From: Opitutia bacterium
GTDB lineage: Bacteria; Verrucomicrobiota; Verrucomicrobiia; Opitutales; Opitutaceae
Length of the DNA stretch: 5,741 nt
Reading direction: 5' to 3'
Assembly (NCBI GenBank): GCA_025351035.1
Contig: JANXWT010000247.1
Coordinates: 1-5,741, forward strand
This document shows, piece by piece, positions 1 through 5,741 of the stretch (the first letter of the stretch is position 1; every line of letters starts with the position of its first letter). The notes under the pieces were generated by a model, which saw only the letters and a program-made list of their open reading frames with translations, was not told the DNA's origin and ran no database searches. The translations under genes and the position numbers were made by a program.

Positions 1-384
1 CTCGTGCGCGAGATGCTCGAGGCCGGGGCCCACGGCTTTGTCGAAAAAACCGCCGGTCTCGGCGAGTTCAAGAAGGGGCTCGAAACTGTTACGAACGGCG
101 GCACCTATTTCGGCCCCGGCGTCGCCAGTCTGCTTCGCAATGTCGTCGCGAACAACAGTCCAACTTCCGGCAGCGGCTTACTCACTGAACGCGAACGCGA
201 GATCCTCAAGCTCGTCGCCGAGAGTCACAGCACGAAGGCAATCGCCCTGAAACTCACCATCAGCGTCAAGACGGTCGATAACCACCGCACGAATCTCATG
301 CGAAAGCTCAATCTCCACGACGTGGCCAGCCTCACGCGCTATGCGCTGGAGATCGGCCTGATCGACCATCGCACGCAAACGTAG
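1..384 (+). CDS. NarL/FixJ-family response regulator, C-terminal part (5' end outside window)
   Basis: Two-component response regulator that would bind DNA after phosphorylation by a partner histidine kinase. 127 residues are visible and the frame is open at the left edge, so the start and the phospho-acceptor Asp lie upstream. The first ~30 visible residues are the end of the receiver domain: the pattern AGAHGFVEK ends in the conserved receiver Lys (visible residue ~16). A short linker follows, then a LuxR-type helix-turn-helix at about residues 60-121, starting LTEREREILKLVAES and with recognition helix SVKTVDNHRTNLMRKL, which match the GerE/LuxR consensus closely. The protein ends a few residues after the last helix, as usual in this family. 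The next gene starts 88 bases downstream on the same strand, but nothing shows that it is the target. No partner kinase is visible. The family call is firm; signal and regulon are unknown. Confidence 0.93.
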   Translation, partial: LVREMLEAGAHGFVEKTAGLGEFKKGLETVTNGGTYFGPGVASLLRNVVANNSPTSGSGLLTEREREILKLVAESHSTKAIALKLTISVKTVDNHRTNLMRKLNLHDVASLTRYALEIGLIDHRTQT

Positions 385-472
385 TGCCGGCCACCTCACA
401 ATGGGTTTTCGTTCTTGCGCGACCTTATCGTTTGACCAATAACACGCCGACTCCCTGCTTTCTCCTGACCAC

Positions 473-1036
473 ATGAAGAACTTCTCCAAACTCCTCGGCC
501 TGACGCTCGCTTTGTCAGTCCTCCTCTTTTCGGCGTGCGCCAAGAAACCGGTTCGCTCCGAACCGGCTGCGACGGTTATGGGACCGACCCCGTCAAATAA
601 TTCGATCAACCCAGAGGCCGTCGCCGTTGGCCCCGACGTCGCTCCCGGCACCATTCTCGAAGTCCGTGATCCGAATATTATTGAGGATGAGAACACGATC
701 CGCGGACTGCTGCCAGCGGTGAATTTCGCGTTCGACCGTTCTGCCGTCGACGCCAAGGAGCGCCCGAAGATAGAGGCCGCTGTCAAATATTTGAAGGACA
801 ATCCCGACAAACGCATACTCCTTGAAGGTCACTGCGACTGGCGCGGCACCGCCGAATACAACCTCGGGCTCGGTGATCACCGTGCGAACGCCGTCCGGCG
901 CTATCTCGAATCCCTCGGCATCGATGCGAAGCGCCTCGAGACTCTTTCCAAAGGTTCCACCGAAGCGAAGCAAGGTGGTGTCGCTGCTGATTGGGACAAA
1001 GACCGCCGCACCGACTTCGTCATCCTGAAGAAGTAA
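473..1036 (+). CDS. pal: Pal/OmpA-family peptidoglycan-binding outer-membrane lipoprotein
   Basis: 187-residue lipoprotein expected to anchor the outer membrane to peptidoglycan, as Pal does in the Tol-Pal system. The N-terminus is a lipoprotein signal: MKNFSK, a hydrophobic stretch (residues 7-19), then LFSAC with the lipidated Cys at 22. Phe at -3 is less usual than Leu. A Pro/Ser/Asn-rich linker (about 25-65) leads to an OmpA-like domain (about 80-187) that opens with NFAFDRSAV. The diaminopimelate-binding pair is present: Asp122 in GHCDWRGTAEYN and Arg137 in DHRANAV, 15 residues apart as in OmpA. The closing DRRTDFVI matches the family's NRR-x-x-F motif. Length is typical for Pal. The ATG is the only start that gives the signal peptide; it has a pyrimidine-rich leader and no Shine-Dalgarno match. 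No tol genes are visible, so another Pal-like OmpA-domain lipoprotein is possible and the symbol is tentative. Confidence 0.9.
   Translation: MKNFSKLLGLTLALSVLLFSACAKKPVRSEPAATVMGPTPSNNSINPEAVAVGPDVAPGTILEVRDPNIIEDENTIRGLLPAVNFAFDRSAVDAKERPKIEAAVKYLKDNPDKRILLEGHCDWRGTAEYNLGLGDHRANAVRRYLESLGIDAKRLETLSKGSTEAKQGGVAADWDKDRRTDFVILKK
548..566. repeat. Perfect 8-bp inverted repeat inside the pal-like gene
   Basis: CCGGTTCG and CGAACCGG are separated by CTC, giving a perfect 8-bp stem with a 3-base loop. It lies about 75 bases after the start codon and codes for the residues just after the lipidated Cys, in the poorly conserved linker. It could fold in the mRNA or act as a dyad site in DNA, or it may be chance in GC-rich sequence. 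The structure is seen directly; any function is inference. Confidence 0.5.
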
Positions 1037-1055
1037 CCCCTTCTCTATTCAAAGG

Positions 1056-1090
1056 AAAGGCTCCGGCGAAATCCGGGGCTTTTTGTTTTT
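1056..1090 (+). terminator. Rho-independent terminator after the pal-like gene
   Basis: It begins 20 bases after the stop codon. AAAGGCTCCGG (1056-1066) pairs with CCGGGGCTTTT (1073-1083) across the loop CGAAAT. This gives an 11-bp stem with two G-T wobbles, followed by a T-rich tail (TTTTGTTTTT, 1081-1090). The tail fits termination of plus-strand transcripts. On the minus strand the two wobbles become A-C mismatches and the tail is only TTTCCTTT, so it would be a weaker terminator for the converging M20 gene. Confidence 0.85.
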
Positions 1091-1119
1091 CAAAAGTTTC
1101 GTGGGTGCTCGCGCTGCCG

Positions 1120-2490
1120 TCACATGCCCGCAAGCGTCGCCAACACTCTCTCCGACGTTTCAATGCCGCGTTTCATCACGCCAAGGTGGAAGCTCTCGTT
1201 CGGCGCGTGCAGATTGTCCTCCGGGAGAAACAACCCCATCATCACGGCGTCGAGCCCGAGCACTTCCTTCAGGTCCGCGAGCAGACCAACGCTGCCACCT
1301 TCACGGAGATATATCGGTGGTTTTCCGAAAACTTCGGTCGCCGCCTTGTCCACAGCGCGGAAGCACGCGGCCAGAGCCGGCGACTGGTCCTTCGGCGTGT
1401 TCGAACGGTCGGGCGGAATCACGACATACGGCGTCGCCGAGTGCTGCACGGTCACGTTCATCGTCACACCTTTCGGGCAGCGCGCCTTGATGGCGCTGAT
1501 CACGCAGTCCTTCACGTTCTCCGGCGTCTGGTTCGGCACGAGTCGACAAGTGATTTTGCAACTGGCCTTGCTCGGGATGACGGTCTTGGTGCCCGCGCCC
1601 TGGTAGCCGCCGCTGAAGCCGTTGAACTCAAGCGTCGGCATGAACCGGATTGCCTCGAACGGATTGTAGCCGGGCGGCGTGTGAAATTCCTTGATGCCGA
1701 GAAATTCCGCGTAGGCCTTTTCGTCGAGGCCGGCACGCTTCAACTCACCGCGCTCCCACGCCTCGGGCTCCACGACTTTGTCGTAGAATTCCGGAATGTT
1801 CACGCGGCCGTCGGGGGTGTGCAGCGACGCCGCGAATTCCGCGAGCGCCTGCAACGGGTTCATCAGCACGCCGCCGTGCATGCCCGAGTGCAAGTCCGAC
1901 TGCGGGCCGGTGAACTCGACTTCGAGCGCCAACATGCCGCGCAGACCGACGGTGATGATCATCTGGTCGGGCGTCAGCACGCCGTTGTCCGACATGTAGA
2001 TGAAATCGCCGTCGAGCTTGTCCTTGTGCTGCGTCAGGAACGTCTTGAAATTCTTGCTGCCGATCTCCTCCTCGCCCTCGATGACGAAGGTGATGTTCAG
2101 AGGCAGCTTCGGGTTTTTCGCCAGCAGACGGGCGACAGCACTGATGTGCACCATGAGCGGCCCCTTGTTGTCGGCCGTGCCGCGACCGTAGATGCGCTCA
2201 CCGATGATGGTCGGTTCGAAAGGCTTCGTGTTCCATTTGTCGAGCGGGTCTGGCGGCTGCACATCGTAGTGCCCGTAGATGATCACCCGTGGAAACTTCG
2301 GATCGCCCGCGCGCTTGGCCACAATGACCGGATGTAGTGCCGTTGGCACGACCTCGACCTTGAAGCCGATCTCCGTCAGCAGACCAGTGACAAATTTCTG
2401 CGCTCCCACCATGCCGTCCCTGAAGGCCGGATCGGCGGACACGCTGGGTTGGCGGATGTATTCCTTGAGCTTCTCAACGGGATCAAACAT
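1120..2490 (-). CDS. M20-family metallopeptidase (dipeptidase, carnosinase/CPG2-like)
   Basis: 456-residue zinc-dependent peptidase of the M20 family, likely a cytoplasmic dipeptidase, as no signal peptide is visible. The metal-site motifs occur in order. GHYDVQP gives His74 and Asp76; GRGTADNKG gives the bridging Asp107. EGEEEIGS supplies the catalytic Glu141 and ligand Glu142, and MSDNG gives Asp168. NLHAPNE supplies the C-terminal ligand His428. LHSGMHGG (His201) lies in the lid/dimerisation domain, as in carnosinases. Length is normal for the subfamily. The chosen ATG opens MFDPVEKLKEYIRQPSVS, which matches family N-termini; an ATG at 2508 would add six residues, and the frame stays open to 2631 with no family-like sequence. 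Neither start has a clear Shine-Dalgarno. It lies 58 bases after the M48 gene on the same strand. Substrate specificity cannot be read; DapE or ArgE is less likely given the carnosinase-like HSG and HAPNE motifs. Confidence 0.92.
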   Translation of the reverse strand: MFDPVEKLKEYIRQPSVSADPAFRDGMVGAQKFVTGLLTEIGFKVEVVPTALHPVIVAKRAGDPKFPRVIIYGHYDVQPPDPLDKWNTKPFEPTIIGERIYGRGTADNKGPLMVHISAVARLLAKNPKLPLNITFVIEGEEEIGSKNFKTFLTQHKDKLDGDFIYMSDNGVLTPDQMIITVGLRGMLALEVEFTGPQSDLHSGMHGGVLMNPLQALAEFAASLHTPDGRVNIPEFYDKVVEPEAWERGELKRAGLDEKAYAEFLGIKEFHTPPGYNPFEAIRFMPTLEFNGFSGGYQGAGTKTVIPSKASCKITCRLVPNQTPENVKDCVISAIKARCPKGVTMNVTVQHSATPYVVIPPDRSNTPKDQSPALAACFRAVDKAATEVFGKPPIYLREGGSVGLLADLKEVLGLDAVMMGLFLPEDNLHAPNESFHLGVMKRGIETSERVLATLAGM

Positions 2491-2548
2491 GCCGCCATTG
2501 TGCAGCATTTTGCGTGTTGCGCTAGCCCGAAACACACCGGCTCGCCTC

Positions 2549-3337
2549 TTATCGGTAGCGCTGCTTCGCCGTCTCGTAGAGCGGCAGCACCTCGGGCATC
2601 CATCCTTGCAGTTGGCCGATGCGTGTCTCATTCGCCGGATGCGTCGAGAGGAACTCCGGCAACTTTCCGCCTTTGCTCTCCTTTTCCATCTTCTGCCAAA
2701 ACGTGATCGCCGCCATCGGATTGTAGCCGGCCTTGGCTGCGTAGCGGATTCCGATCAGATCCGCCTCGCTCTCATCCACCCGCGAAAACGCCAGCATCCC
2801 CACGCCCGCGACTGCCCCGTAGCCGATCATCGCGAGATCGTGGTTCTTCCGACCCTGCGTGCCGGCGTCCAACGCTAGGCCGATGCCCGCAGCGATCAGG
2901 CCCTGCGTCATCCGCTCGGCTCCATGCCGCGCCGTGACGTGACCGATCTCGTGCCCCATCACTATCGCCAGTTCATCGTCGGTCGTCGCCAGAGTCAGCA
3001 GACCCGTATAGACGCCCACTTTCCCGCCCGGCAGCGCAAAGGCGTTGATCGTCTTGGGCGCATCGAAAACCACGAACTCCCACTTGGCGCTTGGCAACTG
3101 GTCGCCCACTGCCACCGCGATGCGCTCGCCCACCCGCCGCACCCGCGCGTTCATTTCCGGGTCGTGCGACACCTTCTCCTTCGTGCGCAACTCCGCGAAC
3201 GCTGACGCGCCCATCTCGCTCTCCTGCGCCGGTGAAATCAAAATCACCGACTGCCGCCCCGTCTCCGGATTCGTGTAGCAACCTGTCAGACCGAGCAGCA
3301 TCGCGACCAGCATCCCGAGCATGAAAGTCCCTTTCAT
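2549..3337 (-). CDS. M48-family zinc metalloprotease, lipoprotein (BepA/LoiP-like)
   Basis: 262-residue predicted lipoprotein protease, probably on the periplasmic side of the outer membrane, where relatives such as BepA and LoiP degrade or help assemble envelope proteins. The signal is MKGTFMLGMLVAMLLGL followed by the lipobox LTGC (Cys20). Tyr at +2, not Asp, favours outer-membrane sorting by the E. coli rule. The catalytic motif HEIGH is at 129-133 (His129, Glu130, His133). The third ligand is Glu189 in ESEAD, the Ste24-type E-x-x-x-D motif. STHPANETRI near the C-terminus includes His233, matching the regulatory His of BepA. There is no TPR domain, so this is the short single-domain form. 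The second in-frame ATG (3337) is chosen because it gives a canonical lipoprotein signal; an ATG at 3349 would add MVTP. Only AGGA is seen upstream, badly spaced for both. It lies 58 bases after purH. Confidence 0.92.
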   Translation of the reverse strand: MKGTFMLGMLVAMLLGLTGCYTNPETGRQSVILISPAQESEMGASAFAELRTKEKVSHDPEMNARVRRVGERIAVAVGDQLPSAKWEFVVFDAPKTINAFALPGGKVGVYTGLLTLATTDDELAIVMGHEIGHVTARHGAERMTQGLIAAGIGLALDAGTQGRKNHDLAMIGYGAVAGVGMLAFSRVDESEADLIGIRYAAKAGYNPMAAITFWQKMEKESKGGKLPEFLSTHPANETRIGQLQGWMPEVLPLYETAKQRYR

Positions 3338-3395
3338 GGGAGTAACCATATCCTATGATGTCCTCGCGCCAAGGCAAAGTTAACCACCCGCCGTC

Positions 3396-4943
3396 CTAAT
3401 GTTTGAAGTGCCGGATGCCAGTGAAGACCATCGCCATCCCGCGTTCGTCGGCGGCCTTGATGATTTCCTCGTCGCGGATTGCGCCCCCCGGCTGGATCGC
3501 CGCCGTCGCACCCGCTTCACCCGCCGCGATCAATCCGTCGGCAAAAGGAAACAGCGCTTCGCTCGCCATGATCGAGCCGCGCAGATCGAGCTTCGCTTCG
3601 CCGGCCTTCCACACGGCGATGCGCGAACTGTCCACGCGCGCCATCTGGCCCGCACCGACACCGAGCGTCTGCTCGCCGCGCCCGTAGACGATGGCGTTCG
3701 ACTTGACGTGCTTGCAGACCTTCCAAGCAAAGAGCAGCGCGGCCCACTCCTCGGGCGTCGGCTGGCGCTTCGTCACGCACTTGAATTCACTGACATTGCC
3801 GAGCGTGCGGTTGCGATCCTGCACGAGCACGCCACCGACGACGGAGCGGACCTCCTGCAGCGCGTCGGCGCCGAGACCCTCCTTCGCGATCATCAGGCGG
3901 AGACTTTTTTTCTTTGCAAAAATCGCCCGAGCCTCGTCGCTGAAACGCGGCGCGATGATCACCTCGGTGAAGATGTCCTTGATCTGCTCGGCCACGTCCT
4001 GCCCGAGCGTCTGGTTCACGACGATGATGCCGCCGAACGGCGCTTGCCGGTCCGTCGCGTAGGCTTTCTCCCACGCGCCGAGCAAGGTGTCTGCGCTGCC
4101 CACACCGCACGGATTCGTGTGCTTGAGGATCGCCACCGTCGGCCGCTCAAACTCGCCGATGAGATACGTCGCCGACGTGATATCGAGAATATTGTTATAC
4201 GAAAGCTCCTTGCCCTGCAGTTGCTGGAAGTGCTCGTGGAACGTGCCGTAGAGCGCCGCCTTCTGGTGCGGATTCTCGCCGTAGCGCAGGCTTTGCGCTT
4301 TCTTGAGCGAGAGGTTGTAGGTCGCCGGAAACCCGCTCAGCGCCTCCATGTCCGGCTCGGCCATCTGGCCCTCTAGGTAGCGCGCGATCGCCGTGTCGTA
4401 GCTGCCCGTGCGCTGGAAAACTTTCAGCGCGAGCTTGCGCCGCAACGCGCTGAGTGCCGACGCGTCGTTCAGCGCCGCGAGCACCGCACCATAGTCGCTC
4501 GGGTCGCACACGACCGTCACGCTTTCGTGATTCTTCGCCGCGCTGCGCAGCATCGACGGTCCACCGATGTCGATGTTCTCGATGGCTTCCTCGAACTCCA
4601 CGTGTGGCTTCGCGACCGTCTGCTCGAACGGATAAAGATTCACCACCACGAGGTCGATCAGGTCGATGCCGTGCTGTTTCGCTGCGGCGAGGTGGTCGGA
4701 CTTGTCGCGCCGCGCCAGCAGACCGCCGTGGATTTTCGGGTGCAGCGTCTTCACGCGGCCTTCCATCATCTCCGGGAAACCCGTGTGCGAGCTAACCTCG
4801 GTCACCGGCAGCTTCGCCTCGGCAAGTAGCTTGGCGGTGCCGCCCGTTGAGATCAGCTTGTAGCCGTGTTGCTGCACGAGCGCCGTGGCGAAATCCACAA
4901 GGCCGCGTTTGTCACTGACGGAAAGGAGCGCGAGCTTTGCCAT
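3396..4943 (-). CDS. purH: Bifunctional AICAR transformylase / IMP cyclohydrolase
   Basis: 515-residue cytoplasmic enzyme of the last two steps of de novo purine synthesis: it formylates AICAR with 10-formyl-tetrahydrofolate, then closes the ring to give IMP. The N-terminal cyclohydrolase (MGS-like) domain spans about 1-195. It carries LLSVSDKRGL, STGGTAKLL (32-40), the hallmark GRVKTLHPKIHGGLL (62-76) and IDIGGPSMLRSAAKN (124-138). The transformylase domain fills the rest: SLRYGENPHQ (218-227), catalytic Lys274-His275 in KHTNPCG, APFGGIIVVN (301-310), KSNAIVY with the conserved Asn416, GVGAGQMARVDS (428-439), FPFADG and the terminal QPGGAIRDEE...TGIRHFKH. Length is normal and no key motif is missing. 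The ATG start matches the family N-terminus; no Shine-Dalgarno is seen, and a GC palindrome sits just upstream. The gene follows fhs, whose product supplies its formyl donor. Confidence 0.98.
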   Translation of the reverse strand: MAKLALLSVSDKRGLVDFATALVQQHGYKLISTGGTAKLLAEAKLPVTEVSSHTGFPEMMEGRVKTLHPKIHGGLLARRDKSDHLAAAKQHGIDLIDLVVVNLYPFEQTVAKPHVEFEEAIENIDIGGPSMLRSAAKNHESVTVVCDPSDYGAVLAALNDASALSALRRKLALKVFQRTGSYDTAIARYLEGQMAEPDMEALSGFPATYNLSLKKAQSLRYGENPHQKAALYGTFHEHFQQLQGKELSYNNILDITSATYLIGEFERPTVAILKHTNPCGVGSADTLLGAWEKAYATDRQAPFGGIIVVNQTLGQDVAEQIKDIFTEVIIAPRFSDEARAIFAKKKSLRLMIAKEGLGADALQEVRSVVGGVLVQDRNRTLGNVSEFKCVTKRQPTPEEWAALLFAWKVCKHVKSNAIVYGRGEQTLGVGAGQMARVDSSRIAVWKAGEAKLDLRGSIMASEALFPFADGLIAAGEAGATAAIQPGGAIRDEEIIKAADERGMAMVFTGIRHFKH

Positions 4944-4958
4944 GCCGATTTGTGCTGG

Positions 4959-4970
4959 CCCGCGCGCGGG
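4959..4970. repeat. GC palindrome in the purH leader, flanked by a direct repeat
   Basis: CCCGCGCGCGGG is a perfect 12-base palindrome that begins 16 bases upstream of the purH ATG. A direct repeat GCTGGC lies around it (4954-4959 and 4971-4976). In RNA it could form only a 4-bp stem with a 4-base loop, near where ribosomes would load. It could be an operator-like dyad or chance in GC-rich DNA. Confidence 0.4.
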
Positions 4971-5040
4971 GCTGGCAAGCGCAAAGCCGTTCGCAGAGAG
5001 GGAAAATCATGGGGACGCAGCGCCCTCGCCGCGTTTCGCC

Positions 5041-5116
5041 AAGTAGCAGCAGGCGTCCCTGCCTGCCAATCTAAAGCGAACAAGCTCCACTACCCGGCTA
5101 CACACCTCGCTCCACT
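5041..5116. repeat. Candidate palindromic intergenic element between fhs and purH
   Basis: The 172-base gap 4944-5115 holds no gene. Its fhs-proximal half has structure. GCAGGC (5049-5054) and GCCTGC (5061-5066) form a perfect 6-bp stem around GTCCCT. GTAG (5043-5046) and CTAC (5090-5093) form an outer inverted pair. GCTCCACT occurs twice (5084-5091 and 5109-5116), the second copy running into the fhs stop codon. There is no T-tract after the hairpin on the minus strand, so it is not a typical terminator for fhs. It resembles the dispersed GC-rich palindromic repeats found between genes in many bacteria, but only one copy is in this window. The purH-proximal half holds the GC palindrome noted separately and no convincing promoter. 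Confidence 0.4.
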
Positions 5117-5741
5117 CACGCGCTCGCGATGCCCGTGATGTCGCCCGCTTCGTTGACGTCGATTTTCTCCGCCGACGGCACCTTGGGCAGCGCCGGCATG
5201 CGCATCATTTCGCCCGTCAGCGCCACGATGAAGCCCGCGCCGTTGGCGATTTCGAAATCGCGCACCGTGATGCGGAATCCCTTCGGACGGCCGAAAAGCT
5301 TCGGATCGTCCGTGAGCGAGTTCTGCGTCTTAGCGATGCACAGTGGCAGCTTGCCGAAACCAGCTTGCTCGAACAGTGCGAGCTTCGCTTCGGCTTCGGG
5401 CGTGAGGTCCACACCGGCGGCACCGTAGAATCGGGTCGCAACCGCGAGCATCTTGTCGCGCACCGGCATGTTGTCCGGGTAAGTGAGCGTGAGCGGCGGT
5501 GCCACTGGCGGCATCGTGGCCAGCACGGTCTTCGCGAGTTCGATGGCACCGTCGCCGCCCTTGGCGAATACTTCCGCCGTCGCACAGGCCGCGCCGATGG
5601 ACTGACAGAATTTGTGCACGAGCCCAAGTTCCTCCTCGGTGTCGGTCGGGAAGCGGTTGATCGCCACCGTCACCGGCCGGCCGAAACTCTTCGCTGCGAG
5701 CAAATGCGCCGCGAGATTTTCGAGACCCTGCTCCACCGCAG
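5116..5741 (-). CDS. fhs: Formate--tetrahydrofolate ligase, C-terminal part (5' end outside window)
   Basis: This enzyme joins formate to tetrahydrofolate using ATP, giving 10-formyl-tetrahydrofolate for purine synthesis and other one-carbon reactions; in acetogens it is also a Wood-Ljungdahl step. The last 207 residues are visible, a little over a third of the usual ~555, and the frame is open at the right edge. Family patterns are plentiful: GLENLAAHL, PVTVAINRFPTDTEEE, the FAKGGDGAIEL block, PLCIAKTQNSLTDDPKLFG, PKGFRITVRDFEIANGAGF, ALTGEMMRMPALPK and the terminal AEKIDVNEAGDITGI. The nucleotide-binding P-loop would lie in the missing N-terminal part. It ends with TGA and is followed after 172 bases by purH on the same strand, which uses its product. 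The symbol and function are secure; whether the cell uses it for biosynthesis or energy cannot be told here. Confidence 0.97.
   Translation of the reverse strand, partial: AVEQGLENLAAHLLAAKSFGRPVTVAINRFPTDTEEELGLVHKFCQSIGAACATAEVFAKGGDGAIELAKTVLATMPPVAPPLTLTYPDNMPVRDKMLAVATRFYGAAGVDLTPEAEAKLALFEQAGFGKLPLCIAKTQNSLTDDPKLFGRPKGFRITVRDFEIANGAGFIVALTGEMMRMPALPKVPSAEKIDVNEAGDITGIASA

Noticed and set aside
385..472. Promoter for the pal-like gene (TTGCGC at 415-420 with AATAAC at 438-443, or TTGACC at 432-437)
   Set aside because: The first pair has correct spacing but only 3 and 4 of 6 consensus matches; the second lacks a -10 box. Neither is strong enough to annotate.
178..816. Minus-strand open frame (212 codons) across the regulator, the gap and the start of the pal-like gene
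   Set aside because: It overlaps two well-supported plus-strand genes and its translation has no recognisable motif.
991..2337. Long plus-strand open frame (448 codons) opposite the M20 gene
   Set aside because: The translation is Arg/His/Val-rich with no family motif, and the opposite strand encodes a complete M20 enzyme. Long antisense frames are expected in GC-rich genes.
2491..2548. Weak hairpin between the M48 and M20 genes (AGCC/GGCT on the minus strand)
   Set aside because: Only four perfect pairs with a long loop and no T-tract, so there is no support for a terminator.
3905..3911. Run of seven A on the minus strand within purH as a possible slippage or frameshift site
   Set aside because: It encodes the Lys run in AKKKSLRL, which fits the family at this place, and the frame continues through all later conserved motifs.
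3399..4376. Long plus-strand open frame (325 codons) opposite purH
   Set aside because: It is an antisense shadow of a fully conserved purH, and its Arg/Leu/Asp-rich translation shows no recognisable domain.

Overview
The window is GC-rich bacterial DNA, almost fully coding, with ordinary housekeeping and envelope genes and no visible mobile element, CRISPR array or RNA gene. The proteins do not fix the taxon. A Pal-like lipoprotein and an outer-membrane-type M48 lipoprotein point to a diderm. The near absence of Shine-Dalgarno sequences, the high GC and a GC-rich palindromic intergenic element would fit Verrucomicrobiota (Opitutaceae-like), but that assignment is inference and low confidence.

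Layout: the plus strand carries the C-terminal part of a NarL/FixJ-type response regulator (1-384), an 88-base gap, a Pal/OmpA-type peptidoglycan-binding lipoprotein (473-1036) and a rho-independent terminator (1056-1090). The rest reads on the minus strand, in transcription order: the C-terminal part of formate--tetrahydrofolate ligase (fhs, 5741-5116), a 172-base gap with palindromic elements, purH (4943-3396), an M48 metalloprotease lipoprotein (3337-2549) and an M20 dipeptidase (2490-1120). The two blocks converge at 1037-1119.

How they fit together: Fhs makes 10-formyl-tetrahydrofolate, the cofactor that the PurH transformylase domain spends in the last steps of IMP synthesis, so these neighbours form a one-carbon/purine pair. 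The gaps after purH are short (58 bases each with the starts chosen here), so purH, the M48 gene and the M20 gene could share a transcript, although the two peptidases have no obvious link to purines. The Pal-like lipoprotein would tether the outer membrane to peptidoglycan. The response regulator's target cannot be read from the sequence.

I found no strong case for an undescribed system. The parts most worth a second look are non-coding: the palindromic element between fhs and purH, a perfect hairpin inside the start of the pal-like gene, and a GC palindrome where the purH ribosome binding site would be expected.
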